Shown: positions 8,401 through 16,710 of the stretch, piece by piece
How the letters are laid out: each line of letters starts with the position of its first letter
Position numbering within the stretch: position 1 is the first letter of the stretch
Assembly: GCF_001263175.1 (NCBI RefSeq)
Contig: NZ_CP012332.1
Location: 2,787,501-2,851,500 of the forward strand
Direction: 5' to 3'
DNA from: Vulgatibacter incomptus
GTDB taxonomy: Bacteria > Myxococcota > Myxococcia > Myxococcales > Vulgatibacteraceae
Length of the DNA stretch: 64,000 nt
Notes under the pieces: generated by a model
Told to the model about the DNA's origin: nothing
What the model saw: the letters and a program-made list of their open reading frames with translations, nothing else
The model's database searches: none
Program-made: the position numbers and the translations under genes

Positions 8401-8785
8401 GATACGCGGCGACCACCTCGTAGGAGTGGCTCGCACCCGGAAAAACGGGAGGAGCCTGCCACTCGAGCCGCACCGAATCCTCGAGGGGCTCCAACGTGAC
8501 GACGGGAGCGCCGAGGCCCCCTGGAGTCGCCGCACGGTCCTCGAAGGAGGTGGCGTCGCCCGGCAGCGTCGCGACGGGAACGCCGTCACGCTTCACCGTG
8601 ATCGCGGAGAGCGCCCGGTCGGGTGAGGACCAGGCGAGCCGGACCGCGTCCACCTCGTCCGTCGACGCGGTGAGGCCTTCGAGGTGCAGCGTCTCCCCGT
8701 TCGTCTCCGGCTCCCTCGGGGCTTCGCCTACACAGGCCCCGAGCGACAAGCAAAAGACCACGGCCCAGCGTTCGAGCCTACCCAT
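5438..8785 (-). CDS. Large lipoprotein with FN3-like repeats and 14 RCC1-type repeats
   Basis: About 1115 residues. The start at 8785 gives a signal peptide with lipobox SLGAC; an extended start 23 codons upstream lacks secretion logic. The N-terminal half has about five fibronectin-III-like repeats of roughly 90-100 residues, each with an ITGYxxxRDG edge and an HSYxVVA strand. The C-terminal half has 14 repeats of the form FxSVSAGxxHTCAVRxxDxxVVCWGxN. RCC1 repeats form seven-bladed propellers, so 14 repeats would give two. Every repeat keeps a pair of Cys, which fits disulphides in a secreted protein. Myxobacteria carry many such cell-surface RCC1 lipoproteins of unknown role. It is convergent with the HAD gene, 6 bases away. 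Confidence 0.85.
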   Translation of the reverse strand: MGRLERWAVVFCLSLGACVGEAPREPETNGETLHLEGLTASTDEVDAVRLAWSSPDRALSAITVKRDGVPVATLPGDATSFEDRAATPGGLGAPVVTLEPLEDSVRLEWQAPPVFPGASHSYEVVAAYPEGTASASAMGLRRAPLITGFLIERDGRGLASVGPVSTYDDASAAPGGLGAPALTVRETGDALVLDWVAPSASPGEAHSYRVLAESDLGSGPPSANVVGGRSAPSITGYRIERDGEELAVADADTRSRSDESASPGSIGAPTLWVVASTAAAGLSWDRPRGERGSSHEYIVVAVTETQSALSNPVSASRSAPVITGYSVLRDGAEIALLDVAATSYADTTAMPGELGPPASVTATQGTRTDAVEVSWRVPAIGAPPHAYAVVASTSAGIRASANVVGGRAAADVIGYEVRRDDGEWMGAGDATSFVDFDAPGFELTAAAVATSDNFGNYVELRLEADPEFGPPAPSQYEVRAITADGPGEASPIVVGYRGFTSVGSGGLSYQWQRSTRDADEAYEDLPGFIDSGEIDREPLLDDGRYYRVEVRSEGAIGWSTAARAVVPSFDSISTGSSHTCAVRSDHKLFCWGSNTFRQSTVPAGTDAFESVSAGVYHTCAVRRGDGRAICWGSNGDGESQAPPSESFASVSGGRYFTCGVRAGDGTVVCWGDNGSNQLQAPSGVSFLSVSAGYSHACGIRASDRKVLCWGDNYGGMAPPGPSADAFESVSAGSTYTCGVRSRDRKMVCWGSNTPDTGADSFETISVWGAACGVRTVDRKVVCMKPDNLGRGETTTETSFGAYESVSAGYSHFCALRYPDRRVVCWGDGPSGETPVIRSLDTFDSVSAGLTTSCAVRRVDHRVVCWGNTGGLPAGPWADPVESVSVGNNHVCALRSSDHSVVCEGGYASSGEATVPSPGPWKSFTARHYQTCAIRSADGRVVCWGDNRYGQAPAEPSVNTFTSVSTGFSHTCGIRAIDQKISCWGRNDKGQAPDTPSTDPFRIVSAADDHTCGVRSSDDKVVCWGDNSKGQAPPGPSADSFYRLSTGWDFTCGIRSRDRKVLCWGRNTNVQVPSGPSLDSFDDVSAGYDHACGVRSDGRVICWGTGSKGSANVVRP

Positions 8786-8879
8786 GCGTCCACTCCGAGA
8801 ACGGTCGATCCGGTGAATTTCGCGCGCACATATACCACGTGCTCGCGAACCCACTTCGACTCGTCTCGTCGCCGCGTAT

Positions 8880-10142
8880 TCAACCGAGGATGGGCAGGTC
8901 CTCTCCGGCGAGGGGGAAGCGGCTCGCGGCGTCCAGGCGGTCGACGCCTGCGAGCCGCCGCAGCGCGCGGTGGACGTGCACCGGCTTGAGGCGGATGCCG
9001 CGGGCGTCGAGCTGCAGGGTCCGCGGATCGACCGTCAGCGGGCGGTGCCGCTCATCGGTGGCGCCGACCACTCGGTTCCCCGGGATGCCGGCGCCGATCA
9101 GCATCATGCTCGTGATCGACCAGTGGTCCTTGCCGTTGTCCGAGTTGTACGACGGCGTGCGGCCGAAGTCCGAGCCAACCGCGACGACGATCCGATCGGC
9201 GATCCCCTTGTCCTCTGCCTCGGCGAGGAGGAAGTCGACGCCCTCGAGGAGCATCTGCAGCCGCGGGATGTGGGTGGCGTCGTGGTTCCCGTGGGTGTCG
9301 AAGCCGCCGAGGTTGAGGTTCGCGCTCACGGTGATCCCGGCGCGGTAGGCTGCGACCGCGACCTGGGCCTGGCGCTTCAGGGGGTTGTTGGAGTCGTCGA
9401 GGGGCGACGGCAGCATCTCCGACAGGCGCTGCAGCTCGTCCTGCCCGGCGCGGGCGTTGACGAGCATCGAGAGCGAGCGGCGCACCCTGGGGAGCCGCTC
9501 CCTCTGGAGGAGCGACTGGATCCGCTCCTCCTGCGCCTTCGCGATCCGCTCGCTCGTCGACTGCGAGTGGATGAACGAATCGGGGTTGTTCGGGTCCGAG
9601 CGGTTCGGGAAGGCGATGCGCGAGAGGGCGCCCATGTTGCCCGCGCGGCTCAGCGCGACCAGCCCGGCGGTGTCGTCGAAGCCGCCGCTGCTCAGGAACG
9701 CCATCGGCTTGTCCTTGCCGAGGCCGCCCGCCACCAGCGCCGCGAGGGCCGGCAGCCCTTCCTGGAGGCTGCCGCTCCAGACGTTGCGCTGGCCGCTGTC
9801 GTGGCTGTTGGTCTCGGTGTCGAGTCCGTTCACCACGAGCAACCGCTTCCAGTGCTTCTCGAAGAAGGCCTGGTTGCCGCCGACCGGCGCGTACCGGATG
9901 TTGCCCGCCGTCAGGATGTCACCGACGCCGTACGACTTGTTGACCGGGCTGGCCTCGTCGGCCGAGAGCCTGCCCTTTGGATCGCAGAGGCTGGTGGGAT
10001 CCCAGCCGCCGTCGGCGTTAACGAAGACCCAGAGCGGCCCCCGGTAATCGACGCTCGCCGCCTCGGCGCGGCGGATCCCCGCAGGGAAGGAGAGCGCCAG
10101 TCCGGCGCCGGCTGCCAGCTTGAGAAAATCTCGACGTTCCAT
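8880..10142 (-). CDS. DUF1501-family protein with Tat signal
   Basis: A 420-residue protein that opens with a twin-arginine signal (ERRDFLK, then a hydrophobic stretch ending AEA), so it is exported folded. The body has the DUF1501 hallmarks: NADGGWDPTSLCDPKG near the N-terminus, LNLGGFDTHGNHD at about residue 280, and a late VVAVGSDFGRTPSYN. DUF1501 proteins are related to the alkaline phosphatase/sulfatase fold and are nearly always encoded next to a secreted cytochrome of the DUF1549/1553 or DUF1592 class, as here: the cytochrome gene ends 9 bases upstream. The function of such pairs is unproven; oxidation or hydrolysis of an extracellular polymer has been suggested. Confidence 0.85.
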   Translation of the reverse strand: MERRDFLKLAAGAGLALSFPAGIRRAEAASVDYRGPLWVFVNADGGWDPTSLCDPKGRLSADEASPVNKSYGVGDILTAGNIRYAPVGGNQAFFEKHWKRLLVVNGLDTETNSHDSGQRNVWSGSLQEGLPALAALVAGGLGKDKPMAFLSSGGFDDTAGLVALSRAGNMGALSRIAFPNRSDPNNPDSFIHSQSTSERIAKAQEERIQSLLQRERLPRVRRSLSMLVNARAGQDELQRLSEMLPSPLDDSNNPLKRQAQVAVAAYRAGITVSANLNLGGFDTHGNHDATHIPRLQMLLEGVDFLLAEAEDKGIADRIVVAVGSDFGRTPSYNSDNGKDHWSITSMMLIGAGIPGNRVVGATDERHRPLTVDPRTLQLDARGIRLKPVHVHRALRRLAGVDRLDAASRFPLAGEDLPILG

Positions 10143-10151
10143 GGCGCGCTC

Positions 10152-12416
10152 CTACTCGTGGAGGAACTTGTAGTCGCTCAGCAGATAGGTGGTGACCGCC
10201 ATCCAGGCGCGGATCGTGTACCGGCTGTCGTCCTCGACCTTGAGGGCGTCGGGGAGGGGCTCGCGGGTCCAGAACTCCCGGTTCGCGCGGCAGTTCCCGG
10301 GCAGCCAGCGGCTCTCGGCGTTCTTGGCGACGGCGTCCCGCCCGTCCCTCCAGGTGTCGACGAAGAGCCGGTAGGAGCGCTCGAGCTCGGGATCGCCCAC
10401 GGGAAGGGTCTCGCCCAGCAACCGCTGGTGCAGGTAGCGGATGTTCTCTCGGATCGCGTCCACTGCGCCGGGGATCTCGAAGCCGTTCGCGTCCTCCGGC
10501 TCGTAGCCGAGCTCCACCAGCGGGAGGAGCTTGCGCTCGTGCGCAGGAGCGGTGAGGTCCCAGGGCACGAACCAGCACGCCACCTCGTTCGCCATCCTCT
10601 GCGCCACGTTGGCCATCACGCCGTTCGGCGCCGAGATGCGGTCGGTGACGGCCTCCGAGTCGATGCCGCCGTAGAAGATCAGGTACTGGTTGCGGTCCGT
10701 GAGGTAGTCGGGCGTGTCACCCCAGACGCGCCACGGGAAGCCGGTCGTCGCCCAGATCTTCGCGTTGAGCTGCTCGGGGCCCAGGAAGCGCGCCGTCCCC
10801 ACGTCGTCGAACGCCTCCTCCTTCCCGGCCATCACGTTGTAGGCACGGAACCACGGGCTCATCACCAGCCGCTTCACCACCCCCTTGAAGTTCTGGTTCT
10901 CCCGCGTGAACGCGGTCGCGATCTCCTTGAAGAGCTCGTTCTGCGCCTCGTAGGCGTCCTGCCGCAGCTCGTAGTCGGGAGCGAGCGGATCGGCCGGCGG
11001 CGTCAGCGGCGCCTGGCCGGTGAGCATCGTGTACGCGGTGTAGACCGTCGAGGTCGCGAAGAGCGGATCCGCCGCGATCTCCTTCCCGAGCCAGGGAAGG
11101 CTCTGGCGCCGCTGCTCGAAGGGGATCGTGCGATCCTTGAAGCCGGGCGGGAGCATGTCCTTGTGCCAGCCGTCCGCCGGAGGGCGGTACCGCCCGCGCT
11201 CGTCCCAGTTCTGGAACGCGCCCGCCACCGGGTCCATGTTGTTGTGACACACGGTGCAGTTCGGGTTGTACATCGTCGGGTTGAAGTCCTCGATCGACGT
11301 GGGATCGACGGGACGCTCGGCGAGCTTCAGCAGGTCGGTCGCGAGGAAGAACTGGTAGACCATCCGCGCGCGCTTACGGTTCCGGTTCGTCGACGTGGTG
11401 GGGAAGCGGTTCAGGAACATCGGCGAGCCGAGCACGCCTGCCAGCTCACCCTCCTTCAACCGCCCCTCGCGCCACTCCCTGGGATCCAGCGGATCCTTGA
11501 ACCGGAGGTCGTCCATCCCGTAGACCTTGGCGGAGAACGGGTTCACGAGGCGGTAGTCGGCGGTGAGGATCTCGCCGAAGGGCCGGTCGTTCCGGACCAC
11601 GTGCGCCACCAGCTCCAGCGGCTCCCGCGCGACGGACTCGTTGGTCCATCGCTTCGCCTTGGCGAAGAGCTCGGGATCGGTCGTCGCCTCGTCGAGGTCG
11701 ACGTGCCAGCGGCGGTTGGGGAAGTCGGCGGCGTCGAGGAGGTCGACGGCGCGGTTGCCCAGCACGTAGCGATCCGTGAGGAGGCGATCGTTGAAGGCCA
11801 CCTTGAGGCGGTCGAAGAACGACTCCTCCGTCATCATCTCGTCGACGATCGACTCGATCGCCGATTCCCCGACCGTCGCCACCCGCGCGTCCTCCTCCTC
11901 GGTGGGGAGGCGGCCTACTATGGCGAGCGCGGCCTTGCGGAGGGTGGACCGTGCGTCGAGGATGTCCAGGCCGCGATAGAAGCCCGACAGATCCGGCGAG
12001 CCGCAGGTGACGGGGTTCGCGAGGCGGCCGATCAGCTCCTGGAGGGCCTTGTACTCCGGGCCATCCTTCGCGATCTGCAAGCCGCCGCCGTGCTCGATCT
12101 GGTTGCTCGGCTTGAGCAGCAGCAGCGAAGTGCCCCGGATCTCGTAGCTCGCGATGTGGGCGACCTTGGCGAAGTTGGCCTCCATGAAGCCGGTCTGTGT
12201 AGCCGGCTGCAACACCATGTTGGATTTGTTCGCCTGACCTGCCGAGTTGTGGCAGGCGTAGCACTTCTCCGAGAGGATCGGCGCCCAGACCTTCTTGGCG
12301 AAGAAGCGGTCGTTGGAGAGGCACTCCTCGTCCCCGCCGGATTTGTCACTGCCGCACGCCCCGATCAGCGCGGCGGCCAGCGCGAGCGCTGTCGTCCTCA
12401 GAAACCCATGTCGCAT
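10152..12416 (-). CDS. Secreted di-haem cytochrome with DUF1549/DUF1588-like domains
   Basis: A 754-residue lipoprotein (lipobox LIGAC at about residues 17-21). A first haem site C52YAC55H56 lies in an N-terminal planctomycete-type cytochrome domain. LRKAALAIVGRLPTEEE resembles the DUF1549 entry. Near residue 385 the block CTVCHNNMDPVAGAFQNWDERGRYR matches the DUF1588 type, giving a second CxxCH. Such proteins pair with DUF1501 or DUF1552 partners, and the DUF1501 gene follows 9 bases downstream. The start at 12416 was chosen because GGAAGGAG sits in front of it; a start at 12449 has no such site. Likely located in the periplasm or at the cell surface; the substrate is unknown. Confidence 0.8.
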   Translation of the reverse strand: MRHGFLRTTALALAAALIGACGSDKSGGDEECLSNDRFFAKKVWAPILSEKCYACHNSAGQANKSNMVLQPATQTGFMEANFAKVAHIASYEIRGTSLLLLKPSNQIEHGGGLQIAKDGPEYKALQELIGRLANPVTCGSPDLSGFYRGLDILDARSTLRKAALAIVGRLPTEEEDARVATVGESAIESIVDEMMTEESFFDRLKVAFNDRLLTDRYVLGNRAVDLLDAADFPNRRWHVDLDEATTDPELFAKAKRWTNESVAREPLELVAHVVRNDRPFGEILTADYRLVNPFSAKVYGMDDLRFKDPLDPREWREGRLKEGELAGVLGSPMFLNRFPTTSTNRNRKRARMVYQFFLATDLLKLAERPVDPTSIEDFNPTMYNPNCTVCHNNMDPVAGAFQNWDERGRYRPPADGWHKDMLPPGFKDRTIPFEQRRQSLPWLGKEIAADPLFATSTVYTAYTMLTGQAPLTPPADPLAPDYELRQDAYEAQNELFKEIATAFTRENQNFKGVVKRLVMSPWFRAYNVMAGKEEAFDDVGTARFLGPEQLNAKIWATTGFPWRVWGDTPDYLTDRNQYLIFYGGIDSEAVTDRISAPNGVMANVAQRMANEVACWFVPWDLTAPAHERKLLPLVELGYEPEDANGFEIPGAVDAIRENIRYLHQRLLGETLPVGDPELERSYRLFVDTWRDGRDAVAKNAESRWLPGNCRANREFWTREPLPDALKVEDDSRYTIRAWMAVTTYLLSDYKFLHE

Positions 12417-12578
12417 GAACGGGCTCCTTCCGAGATGTCGCCGGGTCATCCCCGACGTGGATTTCAGAATTTTTGAGCGCTCAGGGTCGCACGGACTTGG
12501 AGGCCGGGCAAGCAAGAGGGCGGTGTCGCCGAGCACCAGGAGGAAGCGCGAGTAGGTGGCCGGCGTTATTCTCCCGAC

Positions 12579-13082
12579 ATGCGTTCCGCTCCCCTGCCCG
12601 ACCGACCGTTTCGCGTTCTCTTCGTCTGCCTCGGCAACATCTGCCGCAGCCCGCTCGCCGAGGGCCTCTTTCGCCGGCACGTGGAGGAGGCAGGCCTGGC
12701 CGGCCGCATCGAGATCGCCTCGGCCGGCACCGGCGCCTGGCACGTGGGCAAGCCGCCCGACAAGCGCATGTGTGCCACCGCCAGCAAGCGAGGTGTGGAC
12801 ATCTCCCACCAGCGAGCACGGCACCTGTGCGCCGAGGACCTGCGCCGGTCCGACCTCGTCCTCGCGATGGATCGCGAGAACCTCGCGAACATCCGGGCCC
12901 TCGGCTCGGCCGATCTCTCCTCGAACGTCGTCCTCTTCCGCCACTTCGATCCGGAGCCGGGCACCGGCGAGGTCCCCGACCCCTACTACGGCGGCGACGA
13001 GGGCTTCGCCGAGGTCTTCGACATCGTCGACCGCACGTCACGGGCGCTGCTGGGCGAGCTGCGAAGGGAACACGGATTCTGA
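12579..13082 (+). CDS. Low-molecular-weight protein-tyrosine phosphatase
   Basis: A 167-residue protein with the signature VLFVCLGNICRSPLAEGLF at residues 12-30: C-x5-R-S forms the phosphate-binding loop and the Cys is the nucleophile. The general acid Asp lies in VPDPYYGGDEGF at about residue 130. Length and motif order fit the family exactly. Bacterial members dephosphorylate tyrosine kinases of capsule or exopolysaccharide export, or act on arsenate in related forms; no capsule genes are adjacent, so the target is open. The gene stands alone, transcribed away from the cytochrome operon. Confidence 0.92.
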   Translation: MRSAPLPDRPFRVLFVCLGNICRSPLAEGLFRRHVEEAGLAGRIEIASAGTGAWHVGKPPDKRMCATASKRGVDISHQRARHLCAEDLRRSDLVLAMDRENLANIRALGSADLSSNVVLFRHFDPEPGTGEVPDPYYGGDEGFAEVFDIVDRTSRALLGELRREHGF

Positions 13083-13164
13083 GCCGTCCCCGACGGTCCG
13101 AATGACGGCAACAACCTCGAAGCCGTCTGCCACCGCCCGGAGTAGTCGGCCCCGCGCTTTGCGT

Positions 13165-13863
13165 TCAAGCCCCTCGGACGTCGTCGAGGTCGGCTCGGGA
13201 CTTCGTGTAGTGGTAGCGGAGCTGCGGCTCGTCGTAGCGGCTCGGGTGGCCGACGGGGCAGGCGTCGCGGACGGCGACCCAGTCACGCCACGTAGCGGCG
13301 GGCGAGGACATCGCTCGCGCGAGGGCCTTCTGGCACGGGGCGGAGCATGAGGCGCATGCCGGTTCGGCGTCCGGAGGGGACGGCGGCGGCGCGTCGGCGT
13401 CCACGACGATGACGGCGCGCAGGGCGATCCACGGTCCATGCTCCGGATGGATGGCCAGGTGTGCGGGACCCCTGTGGGCGAAGCCGCTGGCCTGGGCGAC
13501 ATGGAGCATCGAGACGAGACGGCTGCCGCCCTCGTGGGAGAAGCGCACCTCGATTCGGGCGGGGAGGTCCCGGGCGCAGGCACTCACGGTCTCGGTGACG
13601 TAGTGGTCGATCGGGTGCGGATGGCGCTTCAGCTCGGGGCTGGCGCGGTAGGCCTCGACGAACCGTGGCCACAGCTCGCGCGTATTGCCGACGAGCACGG
13701 CGAGCGCACGCTCGCGCTCGAAGAGAGGTAGCGGCGTCAGCCTCGCATGCTGCCGGATCGCCTCGTTGTAGAGCGACGCGTCGAACGCGTGAACGAGATC
13801 GAGCCCGGCTGGGAGCAATCGCTCGGCGAGGCGGTCGCGGAAGCTGGATGCGTGCAGGTCCAT
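13165..13863 (-). CDS. MMACHC-like (CblC) cobalamin-processing protein
   Basis: A 232-residue cytosolic protein. It follows the human MMACHC (CblC) layout: LDLVHAFDASLYNE near the N-terminus, HPIDHYVTETVS, then IHPEHGPWIALRAVIVV and WRDWVAVRDAC, ending RYDEPQLRYHY. MMACHC removes the upper axial ligand of cobalamin (decyanation or dealkylation). The bacterial role would be B12 salvage. An unusual Cys-containing insert, CASCSAPC, lies between the last two blocks and is absent from the human protein; together with the later ACP it recalls ferredoxin-like clusters of the QueG type. The start at 13863 was chosen because upstream codons are low-complexity and lie beyond any family similarity. A histidine kinase gene ends 76 bases upstream. 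Confidence 0.65.
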   Translation of the reverse strand: MDLHASSFRDRLAERLLPAGLDLVHAFDASLYNEAIRQHARLTPLPLFERERALAVLVGNTRELWPRFVEAYRASPELKRHPHPIDHYVTETVSACARDLPARIEVRFSHEGGSRLVSMLHVAQASGFAHRGPAHLAIHPEHGPWIALRAVIVVDADAPPPSPPDAEPACASCSAPCQKALARAMSSPAATWRDWVAVRDACPVGHPSRYDEPQLRYHYTKSRADLDDVRGA

Positions 13864-13939
13864 GGTCTCTGCTGGGATCGCACGAGCGATTCGAGAATGC
13901 CATCCCGACCGGAGGAGCAGCCGACGCGAGCAGGCCGCT

Positions 13940-15241
13940 TCAGGTCGGTTCGACGCGATCCTCGTCGACGGGGTTTCCGGCGCGCGGAATGTCGACGCAG
14001 AACGTCGCGCCGTGGCCGAGCTCGCTCTCGACCCGGATCCGCCCACCAAACCGGTCGACGATCTGCCGGACGATCCAGAGGCCCAGGCCGAGGCCGCCTG
14101 CACGCATCGTCTTGATCCTCTCGAACGGCTCGAACACGCGGTCCTGATCCTCCGGCGCGATGCCGATTCCGTGGTCCACGACGACCAGGTGCGCCATGGC
14201 GGCGTCGCCGCTCCCCGCGACCTTCACCGGCTTGCCGGCGCCGTATTTGAGCGCGTTCGAGAGGAGGTTGGTGATCACCTGGTCGAGGCGGATTCGGTCC
14301 CACCTGCCCACGATCCCGGCGGGCGCTTCGAGCGCGATGGCGCATCCGGCGAGCTTGGCCTGCTCGCCCATGCGCTCGACCACTTCGGCCGCGACCTCGC
14401 CCAGGTCGACGTCCTCGAGCTGCAGGTCGAGGCGCCCGGCCCGGGCCCGAGAGACGTCGACGAGCTCGGTGACCAGGCCGTTGAGCTTCTCGAGCTGGCG
14501 TCGTGCGACGGCGAGCTTGGGTTCGAATCGTTCGCCGCCCGGGAGCTTCCGAATCGCCAGGTCGATCTGGTCGAGCTGGAGCCCCAGCGTCGTGATCGGC
14601 GTCCGGAGCTCGTGGGACGCGATGGAGATGAAGGCCTCGCGGGCCTTCACGGAGCGCTCCGCCCGCTTCTTTCCCGCCTTCTCGGCCTCGTAGAGGCGCG
14701 CGTTGTCGGTGGCCACCGCGGCGATCTGCGCGAGCTGGACGAGGATCTGCTCGTCCTCCTCGTCGAACTCCCCCTCGAACTTGTCGGAGAGCTGGATGAT
14801 CCCGATGTTCTCGCCACGCCGATCGACGATCGGCACGGCGAGCCATCCCCTCATGGGAGGATGGCGCGCCGCAGCCCAGCTGAACCCGCGGAATGCCGGA
14901 TGGCTCTCGAGCTCCTCCTGCGTGAGCCGATAGGGGCGGTTCTTCTCGACGACGAGGCGATAGATTCCGGTCCCGTCGGGCTTCTCGTCGTAGGTGCGCC
15001 AGGCCGCGTACTTGTCGGAGAGCGAGATGGCGTTGACGGCCTGGGAGAGGTCTTCACCAGCGGTGAAGCTGGTGATGGACTGGTGGCAGCCCACGACCAG
15101 CCGCGCTTGCTCGGCGACGACCTGGAGGACCTCGGCGAGCGTCAGGGAGGAGTTCATCGCGACGGTGGCTCGGCTGAGCCCTCGGAGCTTGGCCAGGAAA
15201 TCCGCCCTGGATGCCCCCTCCTTCGACCGACCTCCGCCCAT
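13940..15241 (-). CDS. GAF-domain sensor histidine kinase
   Basis: A 433-residue cytosolic kinase. A GAF domain spans about residues 20-190 (WLAVPIVDRRGENIGIIQLSDK). The H-box ASHELRTP supplies the phospho-accepting His at about residue 210. The ATPase has the N-box NLLSNALKYG, G1 DHGIGI, and G2 GLGLGLWIVRQIV. There is no membrane segment, so the signal is intracellular or diffusible. The ATG at 15241 follows GAGG; a TTG seven codons upstream is possible. No response regulator is adjacent, so the partner is elsewhere. It lies 54 bases downstream of bioC on the same strand, though a functional link to biotin is not evident. Confidence 0.88.
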   Translation of the reverse strand: MGGGRSKEGASRADFLAKLRGLSRATVAMNSSLTLAEVLQVVAEQARLVVGCHQSITSFTAGEDLSQAVNAISLSDKYAAWRTYDEKPDGTGIYRLVVEKNRPYRLTQEELESHPAFRGFSWAAARHPPMRGWLAVPIVDRRGENIGIIQLSDKFEGEFDEEDEQILVQLAQIAAVATDNARLYEAEKAGKKRAERSVKAREAFISIASHELRTPITTLGLQLDQIDLAIRKLPGGERFEPKLAVARRQLEKLNGLVTELVDVSRARAGRLDLQLEDVDLGEVAAEVVERMGEQAKLAGCAIALEAPAGIVGRWDRIRLDQVITNLLSNALKYGAGKPVKVAGSGDAAMAHLVVVDHGIGIAPEDQDRVFEPFERIKTMRAGGLGLGLWIVRQIVDRFGGRIRVESELGHGATFCVDIPRAGNPVDEDRVEPT

Positions 15242-15295
15242 GGATCCGCCTCGTGGCTCCAATTTAGGGATCCACGGCGGCCCGGATCGAGGTGG

Positions 15296-16072
15296 TCAGC
15301 GCCCGGCGACGAGCTCGCCGATGAGCACGTGGTAGCTCACCCGTCCGTCGAAGCTGCGCAGCAGGCGCCGGAGCGCTCCAGAGGGCATCGGGCGGTAGCC
15401 CTCCTCCGCGACGCGGGCGCCGATCGCCTCGAGGTGCCGCACGAACGCGAGACCGCCGTCGAAGCGGGCCTCTAGCTGCTCCTCGGCGACCACCGTGGCC
15501 ATCCGCGCCAGCTCGTGCCTCGAAGGGAATCGGCCGATGCCCGAAGGGATCCCCTCGGACCGGAGGAACCGACGCCATTCATGGAAGGTCTCGGCCCCCG
15601 GGATGGAGAAGACCATCCGTCCGCCGGGCCGCAAGCAGGCCGAGAGGCGGGCCAGGCCGGCGCCGAGGTCGTCGAACCACTGGAAGGCGAAGCTGGACAC
15701 GACGAGGTCGAAGCCGCCCTCCTCGAGGTCCGGCCACTCGCCGTCCATCACGCGGAAGATCCGGCCCTCGGCTTCGCCGACCTGCTCCCTGCAACGCTCG
15801 AGCATCGCCGGAGACAGATCGGTCACCCAGAAGCGGCGATCGGGCAGCGCCGACACGAGCCGCTTCGTGAGGAGCCCCGTCCCGCACCCGATCTCGAGGA
15901 TCCGGGCGCCAGCGGCAGGGGGCGCCTCGAGCACCAGCGCGGCGACCCGGCTCGCGACCTCCTGCTGGGCGCCCGCGCCTTCGTCGTAGCTCGCGGCTGC
16001 CGCCGAGAACGCACGGCGCACGCGGTCCTTACGCGGAGTCGAATCGGGCGCCGTCACCACGACCGCTCTCAC
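15296..16072 (-). CDS. bioC: Malonyl-[acyl-carrier protein] O-methyltransferase BioC
   Basis: A 258-residue SAM-dependent methyltransferase. The N-terminal VRRAFSAAAASYDEGAGAQ is the BioC entry motif, followed by SAM motif I ILEIGCGTGLLTKRL, motif II VTDLSPAML and FDLVVSSFAFQW. BioC methylates malonyl-ACP so that fatty-acid synthesis can build the pimeloyl chain of biotin. A GTG start at 16072 overlaps the bioH stop as GTGA and gives the normal family length; an earlier ATG at 16129 would read into bioH. It is third in a bioF-bioH-bioC run, all three with 4-base overlaps, which strongly supports the assignment. Confidence 0.9.
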   Translation of the reverse strand: MRAVVVTAPDSTPRKDRVRRAFSAAAASYDEGAGAQQEVASRVAALVLEAPPAAGARILEIGCGTGLLTKRLVSALPDRRFWVTDLSPAMLERCREQVGEAEGRIFRVMDGEWPDLEEGGFDLVVSSFAFQWFDDLGAGLARLSACLRPGGRMVFSIPGAETFHEWRRFLRSEGIPSGIGRFPSRHELARMATVVAEEQLEARFDGGLAFVRHLEAIGARVAEEGYRPMPSGALRRLLRSFDGRVSYHVLIGELVAGR

Positions 16073-16710
16073 GAGAGCCCCCGCAGAAACGCGTCCAGCT
16101 CCGACGCACACCATTCCGGATGGCTCCAAGGCAGGAGGTGGCCCGCCTCCTCCCGCACACGCAGGCAGCCGGCGGGAAAGCTCGCGCGGCTCATCGCCTC
16201 GGGCACGATCGGATCTGCATCACCCGCGAGCGCGAGGAGCGCGCCGTGGTGCGCGCCGAGCGCCTCTCGCAGGTCCCACTCCGCCAGCCAGTCGAGGCCC
16301 TCGGCGAGCCGGTCGGGCGCGAGATCGTGAACTTCGGGATCGTCGACGCCGCAGCGCCGGAGGAAGTCGCCAGCCACCTCCGCGGGGCGCTCGCGGAGAC
16401 GCGATCGCATCCGGTCGAGGAGGCGCGGGTGGACGCCTTCGGGAAAACCCTCGCCGCGCGTGAACCGCGGGAATCCGTTGATCGCGACCAGCCCGTCCCA
16501 TGGGCGTTCCCGGAGCAGCCAAGCGAATCCCAGCGAGTGGCCGACGCCGACGAGCGGGCGATCGGCCGGGAGCTCGGGCAACGAGGGCGGGCCGCGAAAG
16601 CCGAGGTCCACCGCGACCGTCTCGACGCCGCGGAGGGCGGCGCTCATCGGAGCCCAGAAGGAGGGGGCGAATCCCCACCCGTGCGCCAGGACGACGAGGG
16701 GCCGGTTCAT
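16069..16710 (-). CDS. bioH: Pimeloyl-[ACP] methyl ester esterase, BioH-like alpha/beta hydrolase
   Basis: A 213-residue alpha/beta hydrolase: oxyanion region LAHGWGFAPSFW, nucleophile elbow GVGHSLGFAW (Ser), an Asp in LALAGDADPIVP and the catalytic His in EEAGHLLPWSHPEW. BioH removes the methyl ester from pimeloyl-ACP once the chain is complete, just before BioF acts. It is somewhat shorter than E. coli BioH (about 256 aa). The role is inferred mainly from position between bioF and bioC with ATGA and GTGA overlaps; BioG or BioV-type esterases fill the same step in other bacteria. Confidence 0.8.
   Translation of the reverse strand: MNRPLVVLAHGWGFAPSFWAPMSAALRGVETVAVDLGFRGPPSLPELPADRPLVGVGHSLGFAWLLRERPWDGLVAINGFPRFTRGEGFPEGVHPRLLDRMRSRLRERPAEVAGDFLRRCGVDDPEVHDLAPDRLAEGLDWLAEWDLREALGAHHGALLALAGDADPIVPEAMSRASFPAGCLRVREEAGHLLPWSHPEWCASELDAFLRGLS

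Noticed and set aside
8970-12476. 1168-codon plus-strand open frame
   Set aside because: Antisense to the DUF1501 and cytochrome genes, both of which have export signals and family motifs.
12474-12483. Palindrome TGAGCGCTCA upstream of the cytochrome gene
   Set aside because: A single short palindrome in GC-rich DNA; no second copy or known regulator match supports an operator.
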